Part shown: in pieces, positions 11,972 to 23,888 of the stretch
Position numbering within the stretch: position 1 is the first letter of the stretch
Layout: each line of letters starts with the position of its first letter
Assembly: GCA_024663395.1 (NCBI GenBank)
Contig: JANFAH010000011.1
Coordinates: 558,001-622,000 of the forward strand
Direction of reading: 5' to 3'
DNA from: Pisolithus tinctorius
Lineage: Eukaryota > Basidiomycota > Agaricomycetes > Boletales > Pisolithaceae
Length of the DNA: 64,000 nucleotides
The notes under the pieces: model-generated
Told to the model about the DNA's origin: nothing
Database searches by the model: none
What the model saw: the letters and a program-made list of their open reading frames with translations, nothing else
Position numbers and translations under genes: made by a program

Positions 11972-14375
11972 GGTGCCGGACGGAGACCTGTGGTCGATGC
12001 GTAGAAATGAAAATTACTTTTTAAGATCTGTTGGGCGCCCATGCGTACTCTACTGTGCATGTGGTGAATCAGGGCAGCCCACAGGGGCGAAGAGTTTCGA
12101 GCACCGATCGTCGCCATCCATTTAGCCGCAATCATGACAGTCCACAATGTTACATAATGCACGGGTATATTAACGCTGCTGATACGATCGTGCGACAGGT
12201 AATGCACAATTTTTACAAAACTTGGAATAACTACACAACTACAACATTTCATGTGCTCGGTCTTGAACAATATAATAGATGCGGGTCCTAGCTACAAGCC
12301 CGTGCAAAAAACACAACAAAATACACTAAATTGCGCGTATAAGTGAGCCCCGAAAATGACAGGTCAAAAAGTATAGGTGTTTCACACCACTCTGCTTAAA
12401 ATTTCCATGCTACGAGATACCATAATATACTCTTTTCTTATTAAAGTACAGTATCTAGTCGAATTGACCTCTGGCAATGTGTCTGCAATGTTATATTGCG
12501 AATATCTTGGGTGCCATTACCTGTCCAATGTGCATTGCTCGTCACATGATAGTACTTTCTTGCATTTAACATGTCTGGAAACTCAGTACTCAATAGTATC
12601 ATGTAGTCAAAACCAACTGCTGAGTAAATTTCCCTTCCGACGTCATGGCAGCACATCATCCATGCCCCATACCACCTGGCAGAATCATTCAACCATTATT
12701 GTTTCTGAGTCTGGAAGATCTGATCGGGACAGACCAAAACTCGCACAGCCAAACCAAACACTAGAGCGCCAATGGAAACTCAGGGAAATATAATCTATCC
12801 TATCTGAGGTGTGCTCAATTCCAAAGCTATAGTTCGTAGTTCAAGTCAGTTCGCCAGGTCTCTGTCATTGTCATTGTAACCCTGACATGGTGCCCAAAAG
12901 TAAGTTGGTGGAAAACATTGTGAGTGTTTTAAGTCCAAGTAGCACCATTTGGATGTCGGACTACTACACTCAAGATGAACTACATGATCACTACAGCACA
13001 CAAGGGCCCTGAACTCGCTGTGGAAGTCTCTATCTAGCCAGCCCAAAGCCATTGAAAAGAACACTTCACATTTCTTCCACCGATTGTAGTGGCCTCGTAA
13101 GCTGTCTGACAGCAAGCTTGAGAGTCCAAGCTGCACTTGCAGTGATGAGAAGCGAGGCAGAGCTGAGCCACTAGCACAACTTCGGTCGTCCAAGTCATCC
13201 TCCCAGGGCTCGCTGGTATTCCCGCCCCGGTCAGAATATGAAATGGCGAGGGTCTGGTATGCAATAGCACTCGTTATCAGCAGGTTAGTAGTGTCCTGCA
13301 CAGACAGCATGAGTGGCTGGATCCTGACCGACTGACTGTCGACAGGATGGAGCACTTACGATGATACGAGTAACAACAATGCGTTGCACTGGTCACCGAG
13401 ACTGTTTTGGTAACTCACGTCACCACACTATGTTAACAGTCACTCATTTTTCCGCCTTACAGCACACGAACTGACCTGGATTCAGAAACTGCGAACCAGT
13501 TTTGGAAATGAACAACTTATGCATATGATTGATACGTGTAGAGACATCATGGCGTCTGAAAAGCTCGCGAGTACTTTCGTTCATGTAACTTGCCCTCTTG
13601 GAAGCTAAAGCCCGAAAGGTAAAGATGAATGCTAAAGTACGGTTTGTGTTGGGAGCGGACACTATATTTTTTCTATGACTCATCTGTGATCACTCCGGAT
13701 ACCTTCGATATCAACCCTAGTATGTATGCACACTAGACACCACGTGGAAAGGTCCGCAGGGGTGGAGCGAAAGTTGGCGTTTGGACAACAGGGTCGTATG
13801 GTAGGCAAGGCTTCAGTGACACAGCTAATGCTTGAATAGGGAACATGGCAATTCGTGTGGCCACGCTTCTCTGTACTCAACTGACTTCCTACGAGGAGGA
13901 CAAAGTATGTTTCAGATGACGTGGAACACGGCACGCGCGAAATCCGCCTACAGAAAGATTGTGACTTCGATGGAGAGAGGGCGGTGGGGAGCATCTGCTG
14001 CTGGCCGCACCACTTACATAACTAATACAATTGTCGCTTGAGCGATCCTTCTGCGTTTTCAATGAGTCGCGCGTTTGTCAGAATATGTTGTGTTGACAAG
14101 CGGATACAGTGGGGGTTGACCTGACTCATCGGTTCGCTGCAAGCTTGATTTTGAACGTGCTCCACCATCGATTTGACAAAGTTCTATGCCTGGGACGACC
14201 ACACTGAGTATGGTTCATTAACTGTTGTACGTGTCATTTTCAAAGTCTCTGACATTGGAACCCAGCCCTCCGATGGACGTGTAGTCGTGCAGTTTGGGGA
14301 ATGTTAGGGCTTTCGGGAGTTGAGACGGCAGTTCATGTCCGACGGCGACCGCGACCGCAGACCGCTTTGCTATAA
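11972..14375. other. Rest of duplication copy A, no resolved gene
   Basis: No complete gene model could be built. Toward 14230-14375 both duplication copies share a minus-strand frame ending ELPSQLPKALTFPKL...DFENDTYNS, which reads like the C-terminal tail of a protein. In copy B this tail can be extended upstream into a hydrophobic stretch (LLHILFFALVPVTIIIAWLYG, about 25500-25430), so a second small membrane-protein gene may once have been duplicated here. In copy A the upstream part is replaced by unrelated sequence after 14375. The remainder is AT-rich and stop-rich in all frames. Confidence 0.35.
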
Positions 14376-14415
14376 ACAATGTTGATTAGTGATGGTGTGT
14401 TGATTGAATGAATTG

Positions 14416-14486
14416 AATGTTAAACACTACTACATATGCTGACAGCATGTTTGGTATGTCCATAAACGTGTCATGCATGTCATGCC
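14416..14486 (+). pseudogene. Inverted fragment of the DUF6533-like gene
   Basis: Plus-strand sequence here (AAACACTACTAC, ATGCTGACAGCATGTTTGGT, CGTGTCATG) matches the reverse complement of copy A around 10490-10555, which is the intron/exon junction before MFVML, over about 70 nt with few differences. The orientation is opposite to copies A and B. It abuts the end of the duplication, so it may be a breakpoint scar. Confidence 0.6.
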
Positions 14487-14996
14487 CGAGCCTCAAGAGA
14501 ACTATCCATGTACGAGTAAGCGAAGTGGGCCGTGCGTCTTGCTTCAGCACACTTCGCCACGGGCAGAACTTGCGCATCCAGCCCTCCATTGTCGCACTAA
14601 GGCCTGACGGTGGTTGGGCTGGGCCGAGCGATAGCTCGGCGGAGGCGAGGCAGGTGGAGCCGCTCGGGAGGGCGGGTCACCTGCTTGCTCTGACAGGCAG
14701 TGCACGATAGCGGATAGAGGCTGTGGTGCTTACTATGCATTTGTAGCCGTTACTTAGGGACAGTAAGAAATGACGCTTGAATCTTATTTTAATTACGGAC
14801 AGGTGCCTATGGCATATATAACAGAGGGCGCGGAGGGTGGGCGAGGTCGAGAGGGGGAGGCGATGAGCCTACTGGCGGGCGGCCGTCCGAAGAAAGAGGC
14901 GGTGGGAAAGTGCTCAGGCTGCCGCTCGGCTGGAGATTTGCTACCGGAGGGAGCCGGCACCTGCACTAAGCCAACATATCTTAGAGTGGTGTTGAC
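14487..14996. other. GC-rich intergenic segment, no gene seen
   Basis: Upstream of the zinc-finger gene. It contains a perfect 16-bp palindromic stem (GCCGAGCG/ATAG/CTCGGC neighbourhood near 14622-14641) and G/A-rich stretches. No open frame with protein-like character extends through it. Confidence 0.3.
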
Positions 14997-16847
14997 GTGT
15001 CGATGCAGAATCGAACCGTGGACTTCTCGCCGACTACCACACGCCTGTTATGTATTCAAATAATCAAGTTGTTCTTATTTTCCGTCAAAGTTTGCACTCT
15101 CCGACTTTTATTGACTCGCCAGGCATCGTCTGAAAGTTCAAGTATAGTTAGGACACAACAAAGTACAAAGAAAACTACGTCGAGGATCGCCCCGCGGGCT
15201 ACGCCTGATCCTACTTGTATAATTGCCACCCAGATAACCAGAGCCAGAGTGGCCAAGAATACTTCGAGCAGAGCGGCTGGCGGAGGCAAGTCCACTTCGT
15301 CGCTGAGCTCATTCACAGCAGTCCCGTCGTCTCCGGTCCATAGTACCGTATTGACATCTGTCCCCGTGGGCATGTTTGAATGGCCAGCAATCCAAGTACA
15401 TAAGTTCCCTACCTCTTGTGTTGCAATGAATAACTGACACAATTAGTTTTGTTATCTTTGCCATAACGGTGGGAACGTCTTCCGTTGTCATTCCTGTCCG
15501 CGGGTAGTGTGCGAGCGCTGCCTGGGTTTGGCGAAGATAGAGTCCAGCATCTGCGCTATTGATGTTAATTTCACATGTCCCGGGTGCCACGAACTAAGAG
15601 AGCGCGATGCAAAGTGCAAAGGGTCCCCCTACCATGTGAGCCATACATTATGATTGTTTTAGTTTAAGCTAACATCGATCCAAGCCCTTCACGCGAAATG
15701 TGAATGGGATTTCCGTGTCGGTGCTCGACAAACCCATTTTTATGACCGGTGTCTGCGGAAGGTCATTGAAGTCGCAGGTATGCGCCGACTCCGTACTCAT
15801 CCTCCATCTCGTATGTGTGGGGGTGGACGTTCGAGGCTCTCTCCCCAAGCTCGTCCACGCTACCCTCGAAGAGTACCGCACCGCAGAGTCGCTACTGTAC
15901 GAAGAAGTCGTTTTGATTTCGGGACAAGAACAAAACTCGCTGCATGGACGAAGAAGGCAGCGCAGTTGGGCGCAAAGCTAGCTGCACGGAACTTTGGGCG
16001 CAAAATAATCTTTGTCACAGTTCATAGTGACATGAGGCACGGTGACTTGTTTGCGGGAAAGGACGAGAACGGGAAGTATGTCACTGTGACAGTTGATGAT
16101 GTATGTATAGAATGAACCTGATATATTTTATTTCTAACTCTTTCCAGTTTATGAACTTTCCCTTCAGCGCGCCGCTTGATGAATTAGTTTTCGCATCCAC
16201 CCTTTACGTGCTCACGTGTGGACATGTCGTTGAATTTGAAGAATCGTTTACAGCATTGAAGCAATCCATCGTACGGTGAGCCATGTTCAATTTACTTGCC
16301 AAGAATTTAGCTAACACCCAGCAGTCTCAGCCCGGAATACACCATTGTTTTCACCGCTCCGGAATTCATCAGCGCTTTTGTCAAAATGTTCGCCGTCGGA
16401 CATACGATCCATGTCCTTGTTCAAGGAAGCAGTTTCCTCGATACTGTTTTTGACCTACTGAATCTTTGGCTCGACCTGCGGATGCACACCGATGTCCTAC
16501 TTTTCCATGTAAGAGACTTACTTCCCCCGAGAGCGCCGTTCGGTTCCAAGGTTTGTGCTCCGAACGCTTCCAACATCTCTCCCTCTCCTGTCATCCGCTA
16601 CAGGTACTCATGGTACCATAGCCATCAGCGTCCATGGGGCAAGTCGCTCCCTATAGGATGTCCTGGGTGTTGCGCCATCTGCTCATGGAGCCGCTCGAAG
16701 CGTAATTCAAAGGGTACATACCCAGAGGGCCGAGTTACCACTTGTTTGACGTGTAGGTATGAGGTGTATTCGGAGCCCCTGCAAGATACATATGAGATAC
16801 GGGGTGACACCGACTCGGGTTGGATTGTGTATTCAATGGCTCTTTGA
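14997..16847 (+). CDS. Zinc-finger (PHD-like) protein of a mushroom-specific family
   Basis: Exons: up to 15395, 15447-15635, about 15663-16100, 16148-16275, 16325-16508 and 16551-16847. After a Ser/Thr-rich N-terminus, exon 2 encodes a treble-clef-like cluster with spacing C-x2-C-x8-C-x2-C-x4-C-x2-C and a later C-x2-C: CYLCHNGGNVFRCHSCPRVV, CERC, then FTCPGCHE. Further parts include FYDRCLRKVIE and KIIFVTVHSDMRHGD. The last exon has RPWGKSLPIGCPGC and CLTC, a second cysteine pair set. This arrangement recurs in uncharacterised Agaricomycete proteins. Chromatin reading is possible by analogy with PHD fingers but unproven. The start is uncertain, the intron near 15636 is unusually short (27-33 nt), and further 3' exons up to about 17320 are likely. 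Confidence 0.6.
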
Positions 16848-17139
16848 CCTCTTTGGTACTTTTCGGTGTTTTCGGCGTCCATTTCATACTAGAACGCTGT
16901 CGCTGATGGCAGGGGCCTGGTTTACTGAGCCTGGCATGTCACAGGCAACATCAGCGAGTACGTGTTTCAGAGCATGGCAAGTCGGTATCACATATATTGT
17001 CTTAGCTTTTCTATGGAAAAGTGCAGTGCTGTCAGGTTCGTGATTCTCCTGGAGCGAGGGACAGGTCGACAGCGAGCACTGCAAGCTTCAAAAGTTAGCA
17101 ACGGCATCTCGGAATCAACATTCTTCTTCCACGCTGTTG

Positions 17140-17320
17140 AAACTGTTTGCTAACAGACCGAAAGACACAGGGCTAAGCGTTGCTGACGCAATGGAAGTCG
17201 TATGCGGTTTTCCTGACCTCCACAGTGAAGAACATTGCTGAGGCGATGATGGCGCAGAAGACTAACTCGACGGCGGAAATACGAGCTGCTCGCCAGGCTA
17301 GGCGAAAAGAGGGGAAGTAG
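17140..17320 (+). CDS. Possible terminal exon(s) of the zinc-finger gene
   Basis: A plus-strand frame ends at TAG 17318-17320 and encodes QWKSYAVFLTSTVKNIAEA...AARQARRKEGK, an amphipathic, strongly basic C-terminus. It follows acceptor-like sites (GCTAACAG at about 17156). I could not trace unambiguous splicing from 16847 through about 17100, so its membership in the upstream gene is an inference from strand and proximity. Confidence 0.3.
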
Positions 17321-18774
17321 GTCCGCTCATCTGCGAGAACGTCCAACCTTGCCATTCTTTGCGTTGCTGTACAGGGTGTCGCGACGTGATATCCATACCC
17401 ACTGCCGCCACTGATGATAGGTCATGAGTGTGGTCAATGCTTTAACGGGTTCTGGCAGTATCGTTGCACCTGGGAAAGGTGTGGTTGATAAGGTGCCCTG
17501 AAGCTGTGCGTAGGAATAGAGGGTAAATTCAGTGTTATAGTTGGGAGGGTAGGGATTCGGGGTGCAGGTGGGCCGTGAACTAGGCCGAGCTGAAAGGATT
17601 GCCTTGGGGATTGTATATGTGTTTAGTGTGTTTGCGGTTCTCGTTCCGGTGCAGGGGATTATCGGATGGGGTTGTTGATAGGGGAAGATTTGGGGGTTGA
17701 CGTACCTGGGTAAGGTGTCCCTGAAGACTCTGTGCGACCCTTGATCCTGGCCTACTAGCAGAACATGGCACGGAGCATGAACGCGAGTATTTAGACGAAC
17801 CTGGAAGAAGTTGAATATATACAACACAAGAAGAACCTGAGAAAGTCAACTAGGGCAAGGATGAGGAAGGGAAGACACTGGATCGTTCGTTGGTCTCATC
17901 GTCGAGCTGTCAGGGTGAATCAGGCAAAAATAAAATCGGAACTACACCTCCGTATTTGCATAAACATGTATTTCAACTATGTAGATGCAGTATAGCGCCT
18001 ATGGACTTATGTATGGAAAGCCGGACAACCGCGCTTCGTTTGGCAGGTGGTTTTTGTGCTTGTGAGCTATCTGAATAAAATTCCAAAATTCGGATTCACC
18101 TTGTTTACAAGGTCACTCCAGCCCGAAAATGAGACGCTTTTTTCGACATCCACGCATCTGCCTATCAATTGACTCCACACGGCAAAACCCATCGGTCGTG
18201 ACTGCGCTCCGGCGTGGTAAACAAGGTGCCTGCCGGCGGCGCCGGCCATGTTCTAGTATTCGCATGACGCCATGAAAACAGCCTCGTCGTTGGCAGGCTG
18301 GGAGTGATAGCATGTTCGAGGTACCTCCGAAGAAAGGAGTGTGTAACCTGCGTCGCCACATTTTCTACAGTCCTTCAGCAGTTCTCGTATCATGCTGCGA
18401 TTTTTGTTTTTGTGGCGTACGTTCTGACTATACACGTGGCAAGGGAGTCAACTTTTCCCCAGGTACTGTATCCAAGTTTTGAGGAAGCATTGGCACGCGT
18501 CCGCGGTGATCCGTACTGTGTCTGTTCTCGATATGGTTAAGCTGGGTAAGTATGTGGGGCCCAGTCATCGCCCGCTGTGGGAGTGATTTCTTTGACTAGG
18601 TGGTACCCGGAGCTTATCACCCCATAGCATTTTATGTCCTATTTTTGACTGCTTATCTCTGACAGAACCATGCCGAATCCCTGGGGGCATATTTAAGCAG
18701 GAGCGTACAATTTGCTTCTGGTCTCCTCACCCGCCATGAACTAGGCTCACCTGAGGTCGCTTGTAAGTGACAAC
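17321..18774. other. Intergenic, no supported gene; upstream region of the permease
   Basis: Frames on both strands are present but lack recognisable domains or convincing splice structure. The last 200 bp before 18775 would include the promoter and 5' UTR of the permease gene. A GATA-type site (AGATAA or GATAAG), which would be expected for nitrogen control, was not obvious to me immediately upstream. Confidence 0.3.
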
Positions 18775-21154
18775 ATGGCACCTTCCGATATTTCTTCGGT
18801 CATGAATCAACCGGCTCCAACCGGACTCCCAAGCACTGATTCCTTCCCGGCAATTCGCAAGCATGCGACAACCGTCCGCAACAAGGTCACTACGAAGCAT
18901 GGTTGGCTCGGGGATTATGACTATGCGTGGCTTTGCTCACCGACGTTGCCATTCTTCATCTTCGGGAATAAATTTGCGCGCAGACCACCTCCATTCTATG
19001 GAGTAGATGCAGAGCTTCCTCTTCTACTCGCCATGGCATGTGGGTTGCAGCATGCACTCGCAATGCTTGCAGGTCTAATTACACCACCAATCATGTTTGC
19101 GAGCTCACTAATGCTGGATGCGCAAACTTCCGCTTATATGATATCCGCCTCTCTCATTGGTTGTGGTGCGTGACCCGGTGTTTTACATAGGAGAGACCAG
19201 CCATTCGCTCAGCATTGTGAAATGCAATAGGTATTCTCAGCCTTGTGCAGATGTCGCGCGTTAAACTATGGAAGGGATACTATCTTGGAACGGGCCTTTT
19301 ATCCGTTGTCGGGACGAGTTTTGCAACACTGAGTACCGCGAACGCCGTGAGTCGTTTGTCTTCGCTTAGAGTACCCTTGCGAACAGCACTACGGAACAGA
19401 TCTTCGATACAATGTATAATGACGGAACTTGTCCTTCTACTGTGGCTTCAGACGGTACTGTCACGCGAGGCGCATGCCCGGACGCGTACGGTATGGTCCT
19501 TGGTGAGGCTTTTAACACCCTTTTGCCTTCAAGATAGTGAATTTGATGGTTATAGGGACATCGTTGATATGCTCATTCCTTGAGATCGGCCTTTCGTTCA
19601 TCCCATCACGTACTTTGCAACGTATCTTCCCTCCGATTGTCACCGGTAGGTGCCCAGTGTTGTTTGTGACATCGCACGCTGAATGCGTTGTACAGGTACG
19701 GTGGTCGTCATGATAGGAGCATCTCTAATCGGTACCTCTGGTATTCTCAATTGGGGTGGAGGATCAAACGGTTGTCAAACACGTCCCACGAGTGGACTAT
19801 ATCAACTTTGTCCGACCATCGATTCACCACACGCCCTCCCGTGAGTCTCAACTAGTGTTTGCATTCCTATGTGGTTATAATGAAGATGACTTTAAGGTGG
19901 GGTTCACCTGACTTTATTGGTCTTGGATTTCTCTCGTTCGTGAGCATTATCCTAACCGAACTCTTCGGGTCTCCGTTCTTGAAGAATGCGAGCATCATTG
20001 TCGGTCTCGCTGTTGGTTGCATCGTCGCTGGCGCGGCCGGCTATATTGATGGTAGCTCCATCAAGTCTGCACCAGCTATTACCTTCTTGTGGTAAGTTTG
20101 ACTTTCATAAATCTCGAGTGCCGGTCTCACCACCTCCAGGGTCCATACGTTCAAGATTCGCGTGTACCCGGCTGCAATTTTGCCAATGTTGGCTGTCTAC
20201 GGTGCGTTTCTGAATATCAACGGGCCCCCCGAAGCCTGATATCCTTCCGCGAGACAAGTATCTGTGGCCATGGAAGCCATCGGTGATATTACGGCCTCTG
20301 CAGAAGTGTCTCGTTTGAAGGTCGACGATGAAGAGTTTGACTCGAGGGTCCAAGGTGGCGTTTTGGTATGTTTCCCGCATTCTTCCCAAGATGATAATAT
20401 TGGTTGAGTCCAGTATCAGAGCGACGGCCTGGGGGGTTTCTTTTCTGGGTTATTCACGGTGACGCCTCTGTCAATATTTGCTCAGGTGAGTCTTTTCCCT
20501 CCATGCTGAGACCGTGTGAACGATGCCATTGTAGAACAACGGTGTAATCGCCTTGACCCGTTGCGCGAACCGCGCCGCGGGGCGGTGGTGTTGTGTCTTC
20601 CTCATCCTCTTCGGAGTTTTTGGGAAAATATCCGGTCTTTTCCTTGCCAGTGAGCGACTCCTAGCTGAAAGGCCCACCTCTTCCGTGCTTATTTCTTATA
20701 TGTAGTCCCTAATCCCGTCCTCGGGGGTGTCACGACTTTCTTATTTGCAAGTGTGGTCGTATCCGGCTGCCGTGTCCTTTCTTATGTCCATTACACCCGC
20801 CGTGATCGGTTCATTCTTGCAGCAGCCATGTCATTTGGCTTTGGCAATTTGCTCGTCCCGAATATATTTACATACCTTTTTCAGGGTGTCAGAAATCCAA
20901 ACTCAGGGCTTCAGGGTCTGTTCAATTCTATCACCATCATCTTGAGCACGCCATGTGAGTATCGAACCTTCACTGTGCCTATATGTGACTAATCCATCCC
21001 TATCGCAACAGTTTTGTTAGCAGGACTGGTTGCTGTGATTCTTAACCTTATCTTGCCACAGGAAGCGACGGAGGTTGAAGAAAACGAGGTACGGGACAGT
21101 GTAGAACATGTCGTTGAGGATGTAGAAGCCGCCCATGATAAAGCTAAGGCATGA
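18775..21154 (+). CDS. Xanthine/uric acid permease, NAT/NCS2 family
   Basis: Twelve exons: 18775-19165, 19231-19346, 19400-19502, 19556-19645, 19696-19840, 19897-20091, 20140-20201, 20259-20365, 20420-20485, 20535-20649, 20706-20954, 21012-21154. Phases agree throughout and give 593 aa, close to fungal UapA/UapC (about 575-580). The TM1 QH motif is present (GLQHALAM), as is the family signature after TM8 spanning an intron (AQ|NNGVIALTRCANRAAG, Q425), which contains the substrate-binding Gln and Asn. Other family blocks are LQRIFPPIVTG, SVAMEAIGDITASAE and PNPVLGGVTTFLF. It is a plasma-membrane proton symporter for oxidised purines in characterised homologues. The C-terminal tail is acidic (EVEENEVRD...). 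No disabling lesion was seen. Confidence 0.93.
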
Positions 21155-21345
21155 CTGTTGCAAGTCACGCAAAAATCAACGACTTCGCGGCAGAAAATGA
21201 CTGACTGCAGTGAAGGACTAGTGCCGAATATGATCTACCAATACTCTTTATGTGAACCTTGACGGGTACGTCGCTTGTCGGTGCTTCAGATCACACGATC
21301 GCAAGGTTGTGCATGCCCTCAACAACAGGGTGACCATTTGGTCCG
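21155..21345. other. Short intergenic gap between permease and duplication copy B
   Basis: Contains the permease 3' UTR. No gene or repeat was recognised before the duplication boundary. Confidence 0.4.
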
Positions 21346-21605
21346 GTCAAAATGGGCCGTTGAAGTGATCGAGCCCAACCCTAGCGTCCCTTCCGCCCTA
21401 TGAGAGGTTCACGATCGGCAGCCGCATCTAAATATACGACGCGTAGTGTGTTACCTCGTAACCTCGAGCATACCATCTCCAGTGCAACAATTCTGGAAGA
21501 CCACGTGAGCTGCACCTGATTACCTCTCCTAGCCTGCTAATGACGGCTGGACTGTTTTCACGATGCATACAAATACTTAGCTATCGTGTCCCATAGACCG
21601 AACAT

Positions 21606-21782
21606 CAGGAAAGTTACATCTAGTCTAATTTGTCTGATACAGTCTGCTGCAGACAATTCAGACAACCCAGATGTCTGACCCTAGATAACTGACTGGTATG
21701 CCAAGAGTTCGAATGAATTGAATTAAAGTTTGTCAGACTAAATCAGATGGATCAGACAAGCAGGCTACTTGTAACTTTGCTG
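21606..21782. mobile_element. 177-bp MITE-like element with imperfect terminal inverted repeats
   Basis: The left end CAGGAAAGTTACATCTAGTC and the reverse complement of the right end, CAGCAAAGTTACAAGTAGCC, match at most positions over about 35 bp, including TTGTCTGAT further in. The block is absent at the equivalent position of copy A (about 9880), so it inserted after the duplication. The flanks carry AT on both sides, a possible 2-bp target duplication. It has no coding capacity. Confidence 0.7.
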
Positions 21783-22052
21783 ATGAAGTATGTTTACATG
21801 AACAAAAGCATGTACAATGTCTGAATAGTATGTATAGTATGAGTACCAGACCAAAATGAGATGATTAGGTGAATGTCTGTGAGATCAATGCCTAACCCTA
21901 CAGGATCATCCTCAACCTCCCATAGATCCAAGAGGTCATATCGTCCCACTGAACCCAATAAAATCGTACTCTATAGTATGCAGAAGTCCGACCGGAGAAC
22001 AATAACACGTCCGCCAGCCCCATGCACATACCCAGCGAGCCGCACAATGTCG

Positions 22053-23888
22053 TTAGCAAGGATCAGACAATGCTGATAGGTCTAGGTCCTCAACTTGCCA
22101 GCGGTTGGTCGATTTGGCAATAGTTTCTCGGGTGTGAATGATGAATCGTGAAGACTGGTCCCGTTCGGTCGGTGGTCAGTTCATGAAGTAAATTTACTCG
22201 GCTTGCTACTTACGCAGAAGGAGTATAACGCTATAACTAACCTGTATCGGCAACGCAATGTTGGATTCATGCCTCAGAGGAGAGAAAGGTGACATACGGG
22301 GAGGTGACGAGTGCGAGAAAGTTGTAGTAGACCGAGTTGACCGCAACTGATGTAACCAACAGCACTATGCACAAAATCGTGCGCAGTTAGTTCTCCTTTG
22401 AAGCTCGTGTCGCGTTCATAGACATACCAACCATACTGTCAGCATAAATAGCGGCATTTAACTTTTCATTCATCACGAAAATAGGAAGAGTTGCGCTCAC
22501 GGGATATAGAACAAGAAACCATCACTAATTAGCATTAGTGATGTTGGTTGGAGGCTCTTAATCTCTTCTTTGATATTGGAGATCGTGAAATCTCTGAAGC
22601 TCTTAAGTCGCCACCTCATACTTGAGAAGAGCAGATGTAGCGTGCATCCAAAGAGGATCGCTACAGAAGCATGAGATCTCCAACGGGCCATAGATAGCAA
22701 AAAGGACCAACTCGCAACCAGAATGGCTGTGATCCTTCTGGTTCATCAGTCATACTAGGAGGCGTGACTGCAAAGAATTCCTACCAACTTGGGAGCACCA
22801 GCGCATTACTTGCGGTCCCACTAAGCAAGCAGCCTGGCCAAGGAAATCCCGCGGGTGGGTCAATAACTTGGTCCCGAACCCATATAGCTGAAAAGATGCC
22901 TATTGTCAGTTCAACCTAAAGGTCGTAGGGGCTATCCCGTGAGATTGCGTGGCGTAGTTTCAGATGCGAGGTATGACGAACCAAATATTCAACTATATCC
23001 ATCCAGTGGCGATCAGTGGGAGCAAGTGCACAAGACGAATCATCCCTCACTGATGACCACACCGGCAAGAAAGAATTGGTATTTTCGGAGTCCCTCCATC
23101 CCATAGAAGATTCGGAACAAAATGTTCAGACGTATCGTCAGGATAACATTGACAAGCGTCGTGTACAGTATTTCACCACCGCTAGACATGAAAACTTGTG
23201 AGTGAAATATGCACAAAGATGTTTCAGTACTCACAAAATGGTATAATAATAGAAACCCCTGCAACTATAGATGAAAAAGGTCAGTGTTTGCAATGCAAAA
23301 CCCATATGAATACCTACAACTGCGATGACATCAGCCAGTGAGGAACAAAAGCTTGACCATTTACTTACGGGTATAGAGAAGCCCTGGTGGTTGTAAACTA
23401 GAACGCTATTGGACAGTAGAACAAACTAGGAAGAAAATGCCATACCAGCGAAGTACACACTGTGCGAGTTATGGACATGGAATAGCTGTTAGGATCGGGT
23501 GACTTACATGAGGTAAAAAAGACCGTAGTAACGACCGAATATGAAGAGGCCTTGAATTAGTATTCGACGCAGCCTGCGGTGCCAGGGAACATATTCATAT
23601 GGTTCATCTGCGTTATGGTAGTACCGCCAGATGAAGGGAATCTGCAAAAGAAGTTACCTCAGCATGTGAGAGTTGTCGATTGGGATGTAATGTGGCAGAC
23701 CTCTTTGTCGAGGTTAATTAAGACGTCGTAGGCAAGGAATGCTGCACAAGATACTATGGCAGAGGCGAAGTGAGTACTGCGTCGATTGGATGAGAACCAG
23801 TTTCATTACGCGTAACATAATTGACGAGACGAATCTGGTAGAGGGTGTCGTACACGAATTGAAGCTCCTCTTCCGGTACGGTGGACAT
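22053..23888 (-). pseudogene. DUF6533-like membrane protein (copy B), nonsense codon
   Basis: The same exon layout as copy A from ATG 23888: MSTVPEEELQ...IRLVNYV|, AYDVLINLDKE|IPFIWRYYHN, RYYGLFYL|IVYFAGMAFSS, TTLVNVILTIRL, LFYIP|. At 23426-23428 the codon for the serine after FSS is TAG where copy A has TCG, truncating the protein after the second or third helix. The change is a C-to-A transversion on the coding strand, so it is not a CpG-decay event. Downstream exons remain recognisable, so loss is fairly recent unless alternative splicing skips this exon. Confidence 0.65.

Larger units (their letters stand above)
9622..14375. repeat. Segmental duplication, copy A (direct orientation)
   Basis: From GTCAAAATGGGCC at 9622 to GCTATAA near 14375 the sequence is colinear with 21346-25352. 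Examples are GTAACATAATTGACGAGACG at both 11895 and 23813, and the shared block beginning CATCTGTGATCACTC at about 13681 and 24659. Copy A is longer, by roughly 750 bp, through scattered indels mostly in 12.2-13.7 kb. The pair flanks the zinc-finger and permease genes. Confidence 0.85.

Noticed and set aside
15056..15442. Minus-strand frame with two hydrophobic segments, resembling a small membrane protein
   Set aside because: It is opposite the plus-strand zinc-finger gene, whose cysteine pattern and splice phases are coherent; the hydrophobicity is a shadow of the Ser/Thr-rich plus strand.
17327..17849. Pro/Thr-rich minus-strand frames
   Set aside because: Low-complexity, no domain and no credible splice sites; overlaps the possible 3' exon of a plus-strand gene.
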